A DNA stretch of 22,761 bases from Desulfuromonadaceae bacterium (lineage in GTDB: Bacteria; Desulfobacterota; Desulfuromonadia; Geobacterales; Pseudopelobacteraceae), in the NCBI GenBank assembly GCA_028686145.1, contig JAQUCQ010000013.1:1-22761 (forward strand), written 5' to 3'. Within the stretch, counting starts at the first letter, position 1. The number at the start of each line of letters is the position of its first letter. The position numbers and the translations under genes were made by a program. The notes under the pieces are model-generated. The model worked only from the letters and a program-made list of their open reading frames with translations, ran no database searches and had not been told where the DNA came from. This document shows positions 7,959-15,539 of this stretch, piece by piece.

Positions 7959-8073
7959 TGCAAAACCTGCTTTCCCGCCGTATATTGGGCCATCAAAAAA
8001 AAGTTCACCGGTGGCTTTTTCCAGACAGATATGCTACAAGTTTCCCAATACTTGAATCATGCGAGGTCGAAAA

Positions 8074-9357
8074 ATGGGTAAAACAACTGCAGAAAAAATA
8101 TTTGATGCTCACCTGGTAAACGAGCCGTTTCCAGGGACAAAAGTGCTACGCCTGGATGCGGTGCTCTGCCACGAGATCACCACGCCGATTGCCATTGATG
8201 ACCTGATCCGTCGGGACAAGGATCGCGTCTTTGATCCGACAAAGATCAAGGCGGTAATCGACCACGTGACCCCCAGCAAGGACACCAAAACGGCAACACA
8301 GGCCAAGATTCTGCGCGACTGGGCCCGCCGCCACGACATCAAGGACTTCTTTGACATCGGCGCCAACGGCGTCTGTCACGCCCTCTTTCCAGAGCGCGGT
8401 TTCATCCGCCCCGGTTACACGGTCATCATGGGCGACTCCCACACCTGCACCCACGGCGCCTTTGGTGCTTATGCCGCCGGTATCGGCACAACGGACCTGG
8501 AAGTCGGCATCCTGAAGGGTGTCTGCGCCTTCCGCCAGCCAAAAACAATTAAATTCAACGTCACCGGCACACTACCCAAGGGGGTCTATGCCAAAGACGT
8601 CATTCTGCACATCATCGGCAAGATCGGCGTCAACGGCGCCACCGACCGGGTGATGGAATTTCACGGAGCGGTAGTAGACGCGATGACGATGGAGTCACGC
8701 ATGACGCTCTGCAACATGGCCATCGAAGCTGGCGGCACATCAGGAATCTGCCAGCCGGACATGACGACGGTAGAGTATCTGTGGCCGTTTATTCAGGATG
8801 AGTTCACCAGCAAAGAGGCCGCCCTGACCGATTATTCACAGTGGCGTGCCGACGTGGATGCCGAATATGACCAGACGATTGAAATTGATGTCACCAAACT
8901 GGAGCCGACAATCACCTTCGGCTACAAGCCGGATCAGGTGAAGACCGTCTCCGAACTGACCGGCACTAGGCTTGACCAGATCTACATCGGCTCCTGCACC
9001 AACGGGCGCATCGAAGACCTGCGCATTGCCGCCCAGATTCTGAAAGGGCACAAACTTGCTCCGAACGTGCGCGGTATCCTCTCTCCGGCGACCCCGAAAA
9101 TCCAGCAGCAAGCAATCCATGAAGGCTTGATCGACATTTTTATGGAGGCCGGTTTCTGCGTCACCAACCCGACCTGCGGCGCCTGCCTGGGGATGAGCAA
9201 CGGCGTTCTGGCTGAGGGTGAAGTATGCGCATCCACCACGAACCGCAACTTTATGGGACGAATGGGCAAAGGAGGCATGGTACACCTGATGTCACCGGCA
9301 ACAGCCGCCGCCAGCGCCATAGAAGGCAAAATTGCCGATCCAAGAAAATACCTCTAA
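8074..9357 (+). CDS. leuC: 3-isopropylmalate dehydratase large subunit (LeuC, short HacA/LeuC2-type)
   Basis: This is the aconitase-superfamily large subunit that isomerises 2- and 3-isopropylmalate in leucine synthesis. In organisms using the citramalate route to isoleucine it also acts on citramalate. The [4Fe-4S] ligands are Cys308 (YIGSCTNGR), Cys368 and Cys371 (NPTCGACLGMSNG). GDSHTCTHGAFGAYAAGIGTTDLE lies at 120-143. The 427-residue length is that of the short, archaeal/homoaconitase-like LeuC group, not the roughly 465-residue enterobacterial form. The start MGKTTAEKIF at 8074 has GAGG 7-8 nt upstream; an earlier in-frame ATG at 8059 lacks a site. leuD follows after 15 bp. Homoaconitase or methyl-substituted substrates cannot be excluded from sequence. 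Confidence 0.93.
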   Translation: MGKTTAEKIFDAHLVNEPFPGTKVLRLDAVLCHEITTPIAIDDLIRRDKDRVFDPTKIKAVIDHVTPSKDTKTATQAKILRDWARRHDIKDFFDIGANGVCHALFPERGFIRPGYTVIMGDSHTCTHGAFGAYAAGIGTTDLEVGILKGVCAFRQPKTIKFNVTGTLPKGVYAKDVILHIIGKIGVNGATDRVMEFHGAVVDAMTMESRMTLCNMAIEAGGTSGICQPDMTTVEYLWPFIQDEFTSKEAALTDYSQWRADVDAEYDQTIEIDVTKLEPTITFGYKPDQVKTVSELTGTRLDQIYIGSCTNGRIEDLRIAAQILKGHKLAPNVRGILSPATPKIQQQAIHEGLIDIFMEAGFCVTNPTCGACLGMSNGVLAEGEVCASTTNRNFMGRMGKGGMVHLMSPATAAASAIEGKIADPRKYL

Positions 9358-9372
9358 TAAGGAGTCAGCATA

Positions 9373-9900
9373 ATGAAAACATTCGGAGGCCCGGTTCTTT
9401 TTCTCGACCGCGGCGACATCAACACCGACGAAATCATCCCGGCCAAGTATCTGACCGAGATTACCAAGGAAGATCTTAAGCCCTATATACTTGAAGACCT
9501 GAAGCTGCCCGGTTTCGACCCGAAAGGAGAAAAGACCAAAAACGCCAGGGTAATTGTTTCCCGTGCCAACTTTGGCTGCGGCTCATCCCGCGAACACGCA
9601 CCGTGGGTATTCGAGGTCAACAGCATAACCGCCGTAATTGCCGAATCTTTTGCACGTATCTTCCGTCAGAATATGTTCAACTGCGGCATGGCAGCCATTG
9701 AGCTCCCCGCTGCGGATCTGGACCAGATTTTCTCACACGCAGGCGACAAAGACGCCACAATGAGTATTAACATTGAGGCTGGAACCCTGACCATGAGCGG
9801 TGGTGGGGTGCAGAAGACGTTCAACTTCGAGATTTCACCATTCGACAAGGCCTTGGTCCTGGCTGGCGGCTGGGTTGATTACGCCGACCAGAAGTACTGA
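9373..9900 (+). CDS. leuD: 3-isopropylmalate dehydratase small subunit (LeuD)
   Basis: This is the swivel-domain partner of LeuC, contributing substrate-recognition residues. DINTDEIIPAKYL (15-27) and the signature FGCGSSREHAPW (67-78) are intact. The protein is 175 aa, matching the short LeuD type that pairs with short LeuC. AAGGAG sits 8-9 nt before the ATG and overlaps the tandem TAA codons that end leuC. leuC-leuD end at a strong bidirectional terminator at 9921-9946. leuA and leuB are not in the window. Confidence 0.94.
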   Translation: MKTFGGPVLFLDRGDINTDEIIPAKYLTEITKEDLKPYILEDLKLPGFDPKGEKTKNARVIVSRANFGCGSSREHAPWVFEVNSITAVIAESFARIFRQNMFNCGMAAIELPAADLDQIFSHAGDKDATMSINIEAGTLTMSGGGVQKTFNFEISPFDKALVLAGGWVDYADQKY

Positions 9901-9920
9901 CCATACGTAGCATAGCAACA

Positions 9921-9946
9921 AAAAAGCCCCTTTTCAGGGGCTTTTT
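9921..9946. terminator. Bidirectional intrinsic terminator between leuD and the GGDEF-EAL gene
   Basis: AAAAAGCCCC (9921-9930) pairs with GGGGCTTTTT (9937-9946) around a 6-nt loop. U-tracts are available on both strands. On the minus strand the right arm is also the last codons of the GGDEF-EAL gene, and its TGA stop (9936-9934) lies in the loop. Confidence 0.92.
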
Positions 9947-12183
9947 ATTTTATCAATCGAGGTAAGGCGGAATCCCGAGCGAACCAGGTCTGCAAAGGAT
10001 TCAGGCGGCAGCGGCTTGCTGAAATAGAAGCCCTGAATCTCATGGCAACGCTGATCAGACAGGAAGCTATACTGGCCAAACGTCTCGACCCCTTCAGCAA
10101 CAACCCGAAGATTGAGTGATTCGGCCATACCGATGATGGTATTAACCAGCACCGCATCGGCGCTGTTCTCTGTAACCCTGTTGATAAAGGAGCGGTCTAT
10201 TTTCAACTCATGGATCGGCAGGTTTCTGAGATAGCTGAGCGACGAATACCCGGTGCCAAAATCATCAATGGAAAGTGTAATTCCTTTATCAGCAAAAGCA
10301 TGCATCTTTATAGCAGCACCGGCGGCATCAATCATCAACAGCGACTCGGTCAGCTCCAACCGCAAACACTCCGGGCGAAGTCCAGAGTCCTGCAGGGCAT
10401 CCATAACATCAGCAAAAAAGCATTCATGATGAAACTGCCGGGCACTGACATTAACAGATACGGTCATGGCACTCATGCCGATATCTTCCCACTGGCGGGC
10501 TTGATTACAGGCAGTCTGCAGCACCCAGCGTCCTACCGGCACAATCATACCGGTCTCTTCCAGAAGTGGGATAAAAGCGTCCGGAGGCATTATTCCCTCT
10601 CCCAGAGGTTGCCATCGCAACAGTGCCTCCACCCCGCTGATCTTGCCACTGTTCATATCAACCTGCGGCTGATAGAAAAGAATAAATTCCTCACGTTCAA
10701 GGGCACGTCGCAAGCGAGCTTCCTGATCCAGGCGATCATAAGCACGACGATTGATTTCCTCGGTAAAAAACTGGAAATTATTCTTACCCTGTTCCTTAGC
10801 GTGATACATGGCTATATCGGCATATTTCATCAGTTCTTCGCTGGTACTGCCATCCTGAGGAAACATCGCGACCCCCATGCTAAAAGTCACAAAATACTCC
10901 TGATCTCCAAGCTCAAACGGGACTGCTAGCGCTTCCTGAAGTTTTTCAGCAATCGTGATGGTCTCGTTCGAGCTGGAAAGATCAGACGGCAACACAACAA
11001 ATTCATCCCCACCCAGTCGGGCAACGGTATCGTTTTCCCGCACTGACTCACTAAGACGCTGAGCTACACGACATAACAGGTCATCACCGGCATCATGACC
11101 AAGAGTGTCATTGACGTATTTGAAATTATCCAGATCAATCAGCATTACCGGCACTATGCTTCCATGGCGCTCTGCACGTACCAAAGCCTGCCCCAAACGA
11201 TCACAGAGTAAAACCCGATTAGGAAGATTGGTCAGACTATCGTAGGTTGCCTGTTTCACCAATTGAACCTCATACCGTTTGCGCTCTTCTATTTCCTTTT
11301 CAAGATGGAGCGTTCGACGCTTGACCTGACGTTTCAAGGCAATGGCAACCAGCACCACAAACAGAAGGGTGACTCCGCCAGCCAGCAATAAGGTTTGCAG
11401 CCAGACAGGCATGCCACCTTTCTGTGTAACCCCCAGCCAACGTTCAAGGCAGAGATAATAAACCGACTGGCGATCAGCCTGCATCGCCACCAAATGTCGG
11501 TCAATATCAGCCAGCAATTTGCCATGCTTTCCTTTAGTAGCGGCATAGCGCACCTCTATCGGATTGAAGAGGATCTGGGTCGGTTTGACTCTAAACTCAT
11601 CTTCCTTCGCCAACGCAAAGAAACGCCCCACAACTCCGGCATCCGCCCGACCGGACTGGATCGCTTTGAATACCTCCTGGAAACTGGGCACAACAACATA
11701 CGTAGTGTGCAGGCCGAACTGCTTGATCAGACGACGAAAAGCCGTTGCGTGCGTCTCGTTATTGACCACGGCAATACGCTTATCCTCCAGGTCGAGGTAC
11801 GATGAGATCGTAGAGTTTTCACCGACATACAACTGGCCCCACAGATTTATAACCGTAGTTCCGGTAAAATCGTATAGTTGCGCCCTATCGGAGGAGTAAG
11901 CAATCGTCCCGATCATATCAATTTTACCGCTCTTGAGCTGATCCAGACAAACATCCCAGACACAAGGAATATATTCAACTTTGCGGCCATCTAACGGGGC
12001 AATAAACGAGAGGAGATCAACCATCAGGCCGGTGGGGTGCTGAGACTCGTCAAAATAGGAAAGCGGCGGATTTTGCTCCACCCCGACACGTATTTTGTCC
12101 GACTCTGAAGAGGACAAGACGACGTTAGGAAAAATGAATCCCAAACAAACGCATACTATAACCAGACACTTAGTCAGAGACAT
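9934..12183 (-). CDS. Membrane c-di-GMP protein: periplasmic SBP_bac_3 sensor, GGDEF and EAL domains
   Basis: This is a single-pass inner-membrane signalling protein of 749 aa. A signal-type segment (about 4-24) precedes a periplasmic solute-binding-protein family 3 domain (about 30-252), the fold of amino-acid-binding proteins. A membrane helix (about 262-284) and a short charged coiled coil lead into a GGDEF domain with the canonical motif (391-395) and an RxxD inhibitory site (REND, 382-385). The EAL domain starts near 490, with EALLRW from 519, DDFGTGYSS, KIDRSFI and AEGVET. Diguanylate cyclase and phosphodiesterase motifs both look intact, so net activity cannot be predicted. The ATG at 12183 has AAAGGCGG just upstream and was chosen over a TTG at 12216. 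It follows the DUF3187 gene by 68 bp. The ligand is probably a small metabolite such as an amino acid (inference). Confidence 0.9.
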   Translation of the reverse strand: MSLTKCLVIVCVCLGFIFPNVVLSSSESDKIRVGVEQNPPLSYFDESQHPTGLMVDLLSFIAPLDGRKVEYIPCVWDVCLDQLKSGKIDMIGTIAYSSDRAQLYDFTGTTVINLWGQLYVGENSTISSYLDLEDKRIAVVNNETHATAFRRLIKQFGLHTTYVVVPSFQEVFKAIQSGRADAGVVGRFFALAKEDEFRVKPTQILFNPIEVRYAATKGKHGKLLADIDRHLVAMQADRQSVYYLCLERWLGVTQKGGMPVWLQTLLLAGGVTLLFVVLVAIALKRQVKRRTLHLEKEIEERKRYEVQLVKQATYDSLTNLPNRVLLCDRLGQALVRAERHGSIVPVMLIDLDNFKYVNDTLGHDAGDDLLCRVAQRLSESVRENDTVARLGGDEFVVLPSDLSSSNETITIAEKLQEALAVPFELGDQEYFVTFSMGVAMFPQDGSTSEELMKYADIAMYHAKEQGKNNFQFFTEEINRRAYDRLDQEARLRRALEREEFILFYQPQVDMNSGKISGVEALLRWQPLGEGIMPPDAFIPLLEETGMIVPVGRWVLQTACNQARQWEDIGMSAMTVSVNVSARQFHHECFFADVMDALQDSGLRPECLRLELTESLLMIDAAGAAIKMHAFADKGITLSIDDFGTGYSSLSYLRNLPIHELKIDRSFINRVTENSADAVLVNTIIGMAESLNLRVVAEGVETFGQYSFLSDQRCHEIQGFYFSKPLPPESFADLVRSGFRLTSIDKIKSP

Positions 12184-12251
12184 GTGAACCGCCTTTAGTA
12201 ATGCAATTTGGATCAAACATGTGAAGAAGATACCTTTTCAGGTGGTCACAT

Positions 12252-13334
12252 TCAGAACCGCTTACTCAATCCAAGATGAAAACTCACATCCGGTGCTGTA
12301 GCCACCGCCACATCTTCGGCAACACCAATATCCAACAAATACTCGCCGGGGAACTTGAGCGCCCCCCCGATAACCAGCAGAAGAGGGTTTCTTGACAATT
12401 CGTCAAGCGAACTGCCGCTATACAGGGCAGTATTGCCATTGAGCTGAACTTTAAAGGATATCCATGACGCCGGCCCCCAGCCGATACCAAGCGAACCTAC
12501 CCCTGCAAATGTCTTATGCTGGTTGCGGAGCACGTCGCCTTTTGACATGAGCAAAGCACCGGCAGAACCGTACACCCCCAGCGATCCCCACTCGCTGTAC
12601 CGGATCGAACTGCCACACAACTGGAGCATGACATCAGCCCCACCGCTGCCGCGCAGAAATGAACTGTCACCGGTAGGAAGCTTGACTGCCGCTTTGAGCG
12701 CCAACTGGTCATGACTATCTATGTCGCGAACATTATACAGGCTAACGCCACTTGTCAGGCTGATATCTCCTATCCCTGAACCGGAACGATCCATCAACAA
12801 CTTTTGAATGCCATCCTTGCGGTAACTGTAGAGCAGGCGATCTTTGGGTGCACTGTCCCGGCCGCCTTGCGGCAAACCAAACGTGTTATGCCAATCAATG
12901 ACAAAAGCATCGAGAAATCCGCCACCCTGAACAAGGTACGGCATTTCGACCCCCACCTCCCAGCGTGGAGCAATGCCGTAGCGTGCCGCAAAAGCAATTC
13001 GATAGGTTTCACCGTCGAGGAGTATCTGTTCACGCGAAGTACTGGTCGCAGTATAGTTACTGGAAAGATCCTGATTCAGGGTTATGCTGAATTTTCCCGG
13101 CAGAACAATGTTGGCACCGGTATCATGCGGGAGCCCGTAAATCTGTACCAATGGGCTCTGATTGAAGGTATTGAATGGAGTTATCTCCATATCTGCGGCG
13201 GCAGCAACTTTAGCAAAGCATATCAGCATCAAGAGAAGTACAAAATACCTGACTCTGGCACACACGTTACATACACTAATGACATTATTCCCGGCCGGAA
13301 AAATGCTCGAAACAGCATCTCGATTTCTACTCAC
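12252..13334 (-). CDS. DUF3187-family predicted outer-membrane beta-barrel protein
   Basis: This 360-residue exported protein resembles the DUF3187 family, seen mostly in Geobacter-type and other Gram-negative bacteria and of unknown function. A long polar N-terminus precedes a hydrophobic segment (RYFVLLLMLICFAKVAAAA, about 29-47) with an Ala-rich cleavage region. The remainder alternates short Gly/aromatic beta-type strands and ends in LGLSKRF, the terminal Phe being typical of BAM-inserted barrels. A family-like block is GGGFLDAFVIDWHNTFGLPQ. The start is GTG with GAGGCGG about 6 nt upstream. It is transcribed from a TTGACA-containing promoter about 110 nt upstream and is followed by the GGDEF-EAL gene. 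Family assignment is from pattern memory and moderately sure. Confidence 0.75.
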   Translation of the reverse strand: MSRNRDAVSSIFPAGNNVISVCNVCARVRYFVLLLMLICFAKVAAAADMEITPFNTFNQSPLVQIYGLPHDTGANIVLPGKFSITLNQDLSSNYTATSTSREQILLDGETYRIAFAARYGIAPRWEVGVEMPYLVQGGGFLDAFVIDWHNTFGLPQGGRDSAPKDRLLYSYRKDGIQKLLMDRSGSGIGDISLTSGVSLYNVRDIDSHDQLALKAAVKLPTGDSSFLRGSGGADVMLQLCGSSIRYSEWGSLGVYGSAGALLMSKGDVLRNQHKTFAGVGSLGIGWGPASWISFKVQLNGNTALYSGSSLDELSRNPLLLVIGGALKFPGEYLLDIGVAEDVAVATAPDVSFHLGLSKRF

Positions 13335-13452
13335 AATTCACCGCCTCTTCATCACTATTAGCGATCTATACCATCAGGGTTTGAACCATTACTGCGCTGC
13401 TCTATTAGCTGTTTGGCAGGGGCCACCTTCGTATACTCTGCTATTGAAATCA

Positions 13453-13481
13453 CTTGTATCATGCGGCAAAAACAGTGTCAA
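13453..13481 (-). promoter_or_regulatory. Promoter for DUF3187 and GGDEF-EAL genes
   Basis: A consensus TTGACA (13481-13476) is followed after 17 nt by TACAAG (13458-13453). The start point would be near 13446, leaving a leader of about 110 nt before the GTG at 13334. The perfect -35 is the main support. Confidence 0.5.
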
Positions 13482-13588
13482 TTAATCAGGACGTTGCAAT
13501 GCTAACCATAACTATTCGTTTTTTAAATCATTTATTGTTTAACTGTTCTCAGAGTTAACATCATGACCCCCGACAGGCGCCGCTGCAC

Positions 13589-13617
13589 TTGATTTTTTTT
13601 TGCGGGAGTGAGATAGT
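13589..13617 (+). promoter_or_regulatory. Candidate promoter for tatA
   Basis: TTGATT (13589-13594) and GATAGT (13612-13617) are 17 nt apart. The spacer contains a seven-T run. The start point would be near 13624, about 30 nt before the tatA ATG. Confidence 0.4.
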
Positions 13618-13654
13618 ACTCAAGTTATTAAACACTTGCTGCAGAGGGGGTACG

Positions 13655-13843
13655 ATGTTTGGTTTTGGCATGCCGGAGATGATAATCATACTGGTCATAG
13701 TTCTGGTCGTTTTCGGGGCGGGAAAGCTTCCGGAAATTGGCGGAGCACTTGGCAAAAGTATCCGCAACTTTAAAAAAGCAGCTGATGGCAAAGATGAGAT
13801 CGAGATCAAACCAAAAAATGACGATACAGACAATAAAGCCTGA
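13655..13843 (+). CDS. tatA: Sec-independent translocase subunit TatA/TatE
   Basis: This is the pore-forming component of the twin-arginine translocase, which exports folded proteins across the inner membrane. The 62-residue protein has one N-terminal membrane helix (about 6-21), the hinge FGAGKLPEIGGALGKS (20-35), an amphipathic helix containing RNFKKA, and a charged, disordered tail. The start MFGFGMPEM is preceded by GAGGGGG; an upstream in-frame TTG is not used because the site and the family N-terminus both favour 13655. tatB and tatC are absent, so it is a solitary copy, as is common in Geobacter-like genomes. A strong terminator follows at 13923-13960. Confidence 0.93.
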   Translation: MFGFGMPEMIIILVIVLVVFGAGKLPEIGGALGKSIRNFKKAADGKDEIEIKPKNDDTDNKA

Positions 13844-13922
13844 TAAACTTTCAGACGTAGCCCACGGGGTTTTGAAGCCACCTGTCTGCTAAAAACTCCA
13901 GAATCCCATCTCTAACCGACTA

Positions 13923-13960
13923 AAAAAGGGGAAAATGGCATAAGCTATTTTCCCCTTTTT
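13923..13960. terminator. Strong bidirectional terminator between tatA and the aminotransferase gene
   Basis: A 17-bp stem with one G-U pair and an ATAA tetraloop runs from AAAAAGGGGAAAATGGC (13923-13939) to GCTATTTTCCCCTTTTT (13944-13960). U-tracts on both strands let it serve both convergent genes. Confidence 0.95.
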
Positions 13961-13979
13961 CTGCATCCAGCGGACATTT

Positions 13980-15284
13980 TCAGGAATGAAGATATTCTCC
14001 GATTTTATCAGCCAACGACTGATAGATGCGACGACACTCATTTTCGTCTTTTTCCAGGAGCGTTACCCGGAACCCCTGCAATGGTGTCGAGAACGAAGAC
14101 AGCGGCACGATACAAATGCCGGTTGAGGCGAGAATCTGATAGACAAAGCGTTTATCGGGTGAAACACCCGGCTGGTTGATGAACCCCTCAACCAATTCCC
14201 TGACTTCCTGATTTGCAATCGGGAGTGATTGCCGGTTGTTCAGCAGACCGTCTTTGAATGCAACCGCCATGTAAAAGGCGCCATTGGTGCGATTCACCTG
14301 CAGCGCAGGAATCCTGCTGAGACAATCATAGGTGATATTGCTCATTCGCTCGTAGCTGGCAATGCGCTGCGCCAGATAGGCGGAATACTCGGGATGACTA
14401 ACGATTTCAGGAATAACAGTCTGCGGCAGTGTTGTAGAGCAGACCTCATTCATCTTGCCGGTAAGTATCAGATTAATATATTTCCGGAAGCGCTCATCAT
14501 TGTGGCCGTTATATACTTCAATCCAGCCGCACCGTGATCCAGGCCAGGGGAACTCTTTGGAGATACCTTTCAATGAAATGGCCGGGACATCTCCGATTAC
14601 ATCACTGATTGGCACCGTACTTTGGCCGTTATACACGATGTTTATGTAAACCTCATCAGCGATAATAAACAGGTCGTTTTCTCGTGCTACCGCAACGATT
14701 TCCTGCAACATCTCCCTGGTGTAAACCATACCGGTTGGATTGTCCGGGTTGATCAGCATGATCGCACAGATATTTGGATTGTAGCGCACATGATTGCGCA
14801 GATCTTCCATATCCGGATACCAGTTGTTGTCCGGCTTAAGACAAAACAGCGATGGTGCCGAGTGGGCATGGCCGATTTCACCAAGCGTGTGAGTGGTGTA
14901 GGATGGTGACGGCATAAGCACCCGCGCCTCCGGACGCAAACAGCCGTAGATCTTGGCAATTGCATCTCCAAGCCCATTAAAGAATATGATATCATCCGGC
15001 GTGATCCGGGCACCACCACGACCATTGGTTTTTTCGCAAATGAATTCACGGGTTTCAAGCACGCCACGTGTATGACAATAGCCCCAGGTGCGATTGTCCA
15101 TTGCTGCTTTGGCGACAATTTCCTTCATCCACTCCGGAATATTCTCACCTTTGACAATCGGGTCGCCAATATTTTCCCAGTTGATCTTGACGCCGTGTTT
15201 CTGGAGTTTTTCCGCTACATTAACGATGTTTCTGATTTCATACGTCAGTTCGCCGGTTCCTGGCGGCACCAGTTCAATTCTCAT
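13980..15284 (-). CDS. Class I/II PLP-dependent aminotransferase (probable alanine-forming)
   Basis: This is a fold-type I aminotransferase of 434 residues. INPDNPTG (178-185), ADEVY (209-213) and the PLP Schiff-base lysine Lys243 in GISKEFPWPGSRCGW are intact, followed by the Arg251 phosphate ligand. Overall it resembles the AlaA/aspartate aminotransferase group, in which pyruvate/alanine, oxaloacetate/aspartate or aromatic keto acids are possible substrates. Sequence alone does not settle this. The unusual upstream leader (15336-15513) carries an Ala-rich peptide and an attenuator terminator, which argues for alanine (inference). The ATG at 15284 has AGGGAGAA about 7 nt upstream. The gene ends at the shared terminator 13923-13960 and appears monocistronic. 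Confidence 0.88.
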   Translation of the reverse strand: MRIELVPPGTGELTYEIRNIVNVAEKLQKHGVKINWENIGDPIVKGENIPEWMKEIVAKAAMDNRTWGYCHTRGVLETREFICEKTNGRGGARITPDDIIFFNGLGDAIAKIYGCLRPEARVLMPSPSYTTHTLGEIGHAHSAPSLFCLKPDNNWYPDMEDLRNHVRYNPNICAIMLINPDNPTGMVYTREMLQEIVAVARENDLFIIADEVYINIVYNGQSTVPISDVIGDVPAISLKGISKEFPWPGSRCGWIEVYNGHNDERFRKYINLILTGKMNEVCSTTLPQTVIPEIVSHPEYSAYLAQRIASYERMSNITYDCLSRIPALQVNRTNGAFYMAVAFKDGLLNNRQSLPIANQEVRELVEGFINQPGVSPDKRFVYQILASTGICIVPLSSFSTPLQGFRVTLLEKDENECRRIYQSLADKIGEYLHS

Positions 15285-15335
15285 GAGTTTTCTCCCTGTA
15301 GAGGATGCTTATGAATTATGCTTTGTTAAACGCGC

Positions 15336-15366
15336 AAAAAAAGCCGTGGACTCCTGCCCACGGCTT
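15336..15366 (-). terminator. Attenuator terminator upstream of the aminotransferase gene
   Basis: On the minus strand AAGCCGTGG (15366-15358) pairs with CCACGGCTT (15349-15341) across an 8-nt loop and is followed by U residues to 15336, seven in a row counting the stem end. It lies 51 nt before the aminotransferase ATG, with no convincing promoter after it, so transcripts must pass it to express the gene. It could also serve as the end of the hemE operon, but the leader ORF and promoter upstream favour attenuation. Confidence 0.82.
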
Positions 15367-15392
15367 GTGATTATCATATAAAATGACGTCAA

Positions 15393-15476
15393 TCAGCGGG
15401 CAACAGGCAGAGCTGCGGCGTTACGCGCCGCGGCGATTATAGCTCGTCCTGCAGTTGTCCGAATCATGATCATCAT
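15393..15476 (-). CDS. Alanine-rich attenuator leader peptide (27 aa)
   Basis: This short ORF starts ATGATGATC and ends with TGA at 15395-15393. It encodes 27 residues, nine of them alanine. Residues 13-22 read IIAAARNAAA, and alanines also occur at 9, 12 and 26; four isoleucines are present. It lies immediately after a promoter and overlaps a stem-loop that competes with the terminator at 15336-15366, as in trp, his, thr and ilv leaders. Stalling on scarce charged tRNA-Ala would leave the downstream half of the stem free to pair with the terminator arm and allow readthrough. Finishing translation would cover that half and permit termination. No Shine-Dalgarno is seen and the predicted transcript start is at or within a few bases of the ATG, so leaderless initiation is possible. 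Translation is inferred, not shown. Confidence 0.6.
   Translation of the reverse strand: MMIMIRTTAGRAIIAAARNAAALPVAR
15397..15461 (-). promoter_or_regulatory. Leader stem-loop (1:2 structure) overlapping the Ala-rich peptide
   Basis: On the minus strand CGGACAAC (15461-15454) pairs with GTTGCCCG (15404-15397) with one A-C mismatch. Next come GCAG (15452-15449) with CTGC (15410-15407), AGCT (15444-15441) with AGCT (15414-15411), and GCGGCG (15431-15426) with CGCCGC (15420-15415). The alternative partner of 15403-15396 is GTGGGCAG (15361-15354), giving eight pairs with two G-U. That pairing would invade the terminator stem, so the 1:2, 2:3 and 3:4 segments of an attenuator can all be drawn. 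Confidence 0.6.
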
Positions 15477-15484
15477 AGGGGGAG

Positions 15485-15513
15485 TCAATAGCACACTGAT
15501 GTAAAGACGTCAA
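15485..15513 (-). promoter_or_regulatory. Sigma70-type promoter for the attenuator leader and aminotransferase
   Basis: TTGACG (15513-15508), a 17-nt spacer and TATTGA (15490-15485) read toward the aminotransferase. The start is expected between 15478 and 15476, i.e. at or just before the leader-peptide ATG. Confidence 0.55.
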
Positions 15514-15539
15514 TAATTTTTCAGACTTTTCTATGCCGG

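Larger units (their letters stand above)
13335..13654. other. Divergent intergenic region between the DUF3187 gene and tatA
   Basis: These 320 bases hold no credible gene. They contain a minus-strand promoter for the DUF3187 gene with an untranslated leader of about 110 nt, a plus-strand promoter for tatA, and a 6-bp dyad TTAACT/AGTTAA (13539-13558) about 30 bp upstream of the tatA -35. No known riboswitch consensus was recognised in the long leader. Confidence 0.6.

Noticed and set aside
7987..8020. Hairpin GCCATC/GGTGGC with T5 upstream of leuC, considered as a leucine attenuator
   Set aside because: The loop is 15 nt, no convincing promoter precedes it, and the only Leu-containing ORF (from 7958) runs through into leuC without a stop, so a leader-peptide mechanism does not fit.
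12184..12251. Small hairpin with a GAAA loop between the DUF3187 and GGDEF-EAL genes
   Set aside because: Only four pairs (ACCT/AGGT) and no U-tract, so not a terminator.
13335..13446. Possible c-di-GMP (GEMM) riboswitch in the 110-nt leader before the DUF3187 and GGDEF-EAL genes
   Set aside because: The gene context is suggestive, but I could not match the conserved GEMM core blocks; a covariance search could reopen it.
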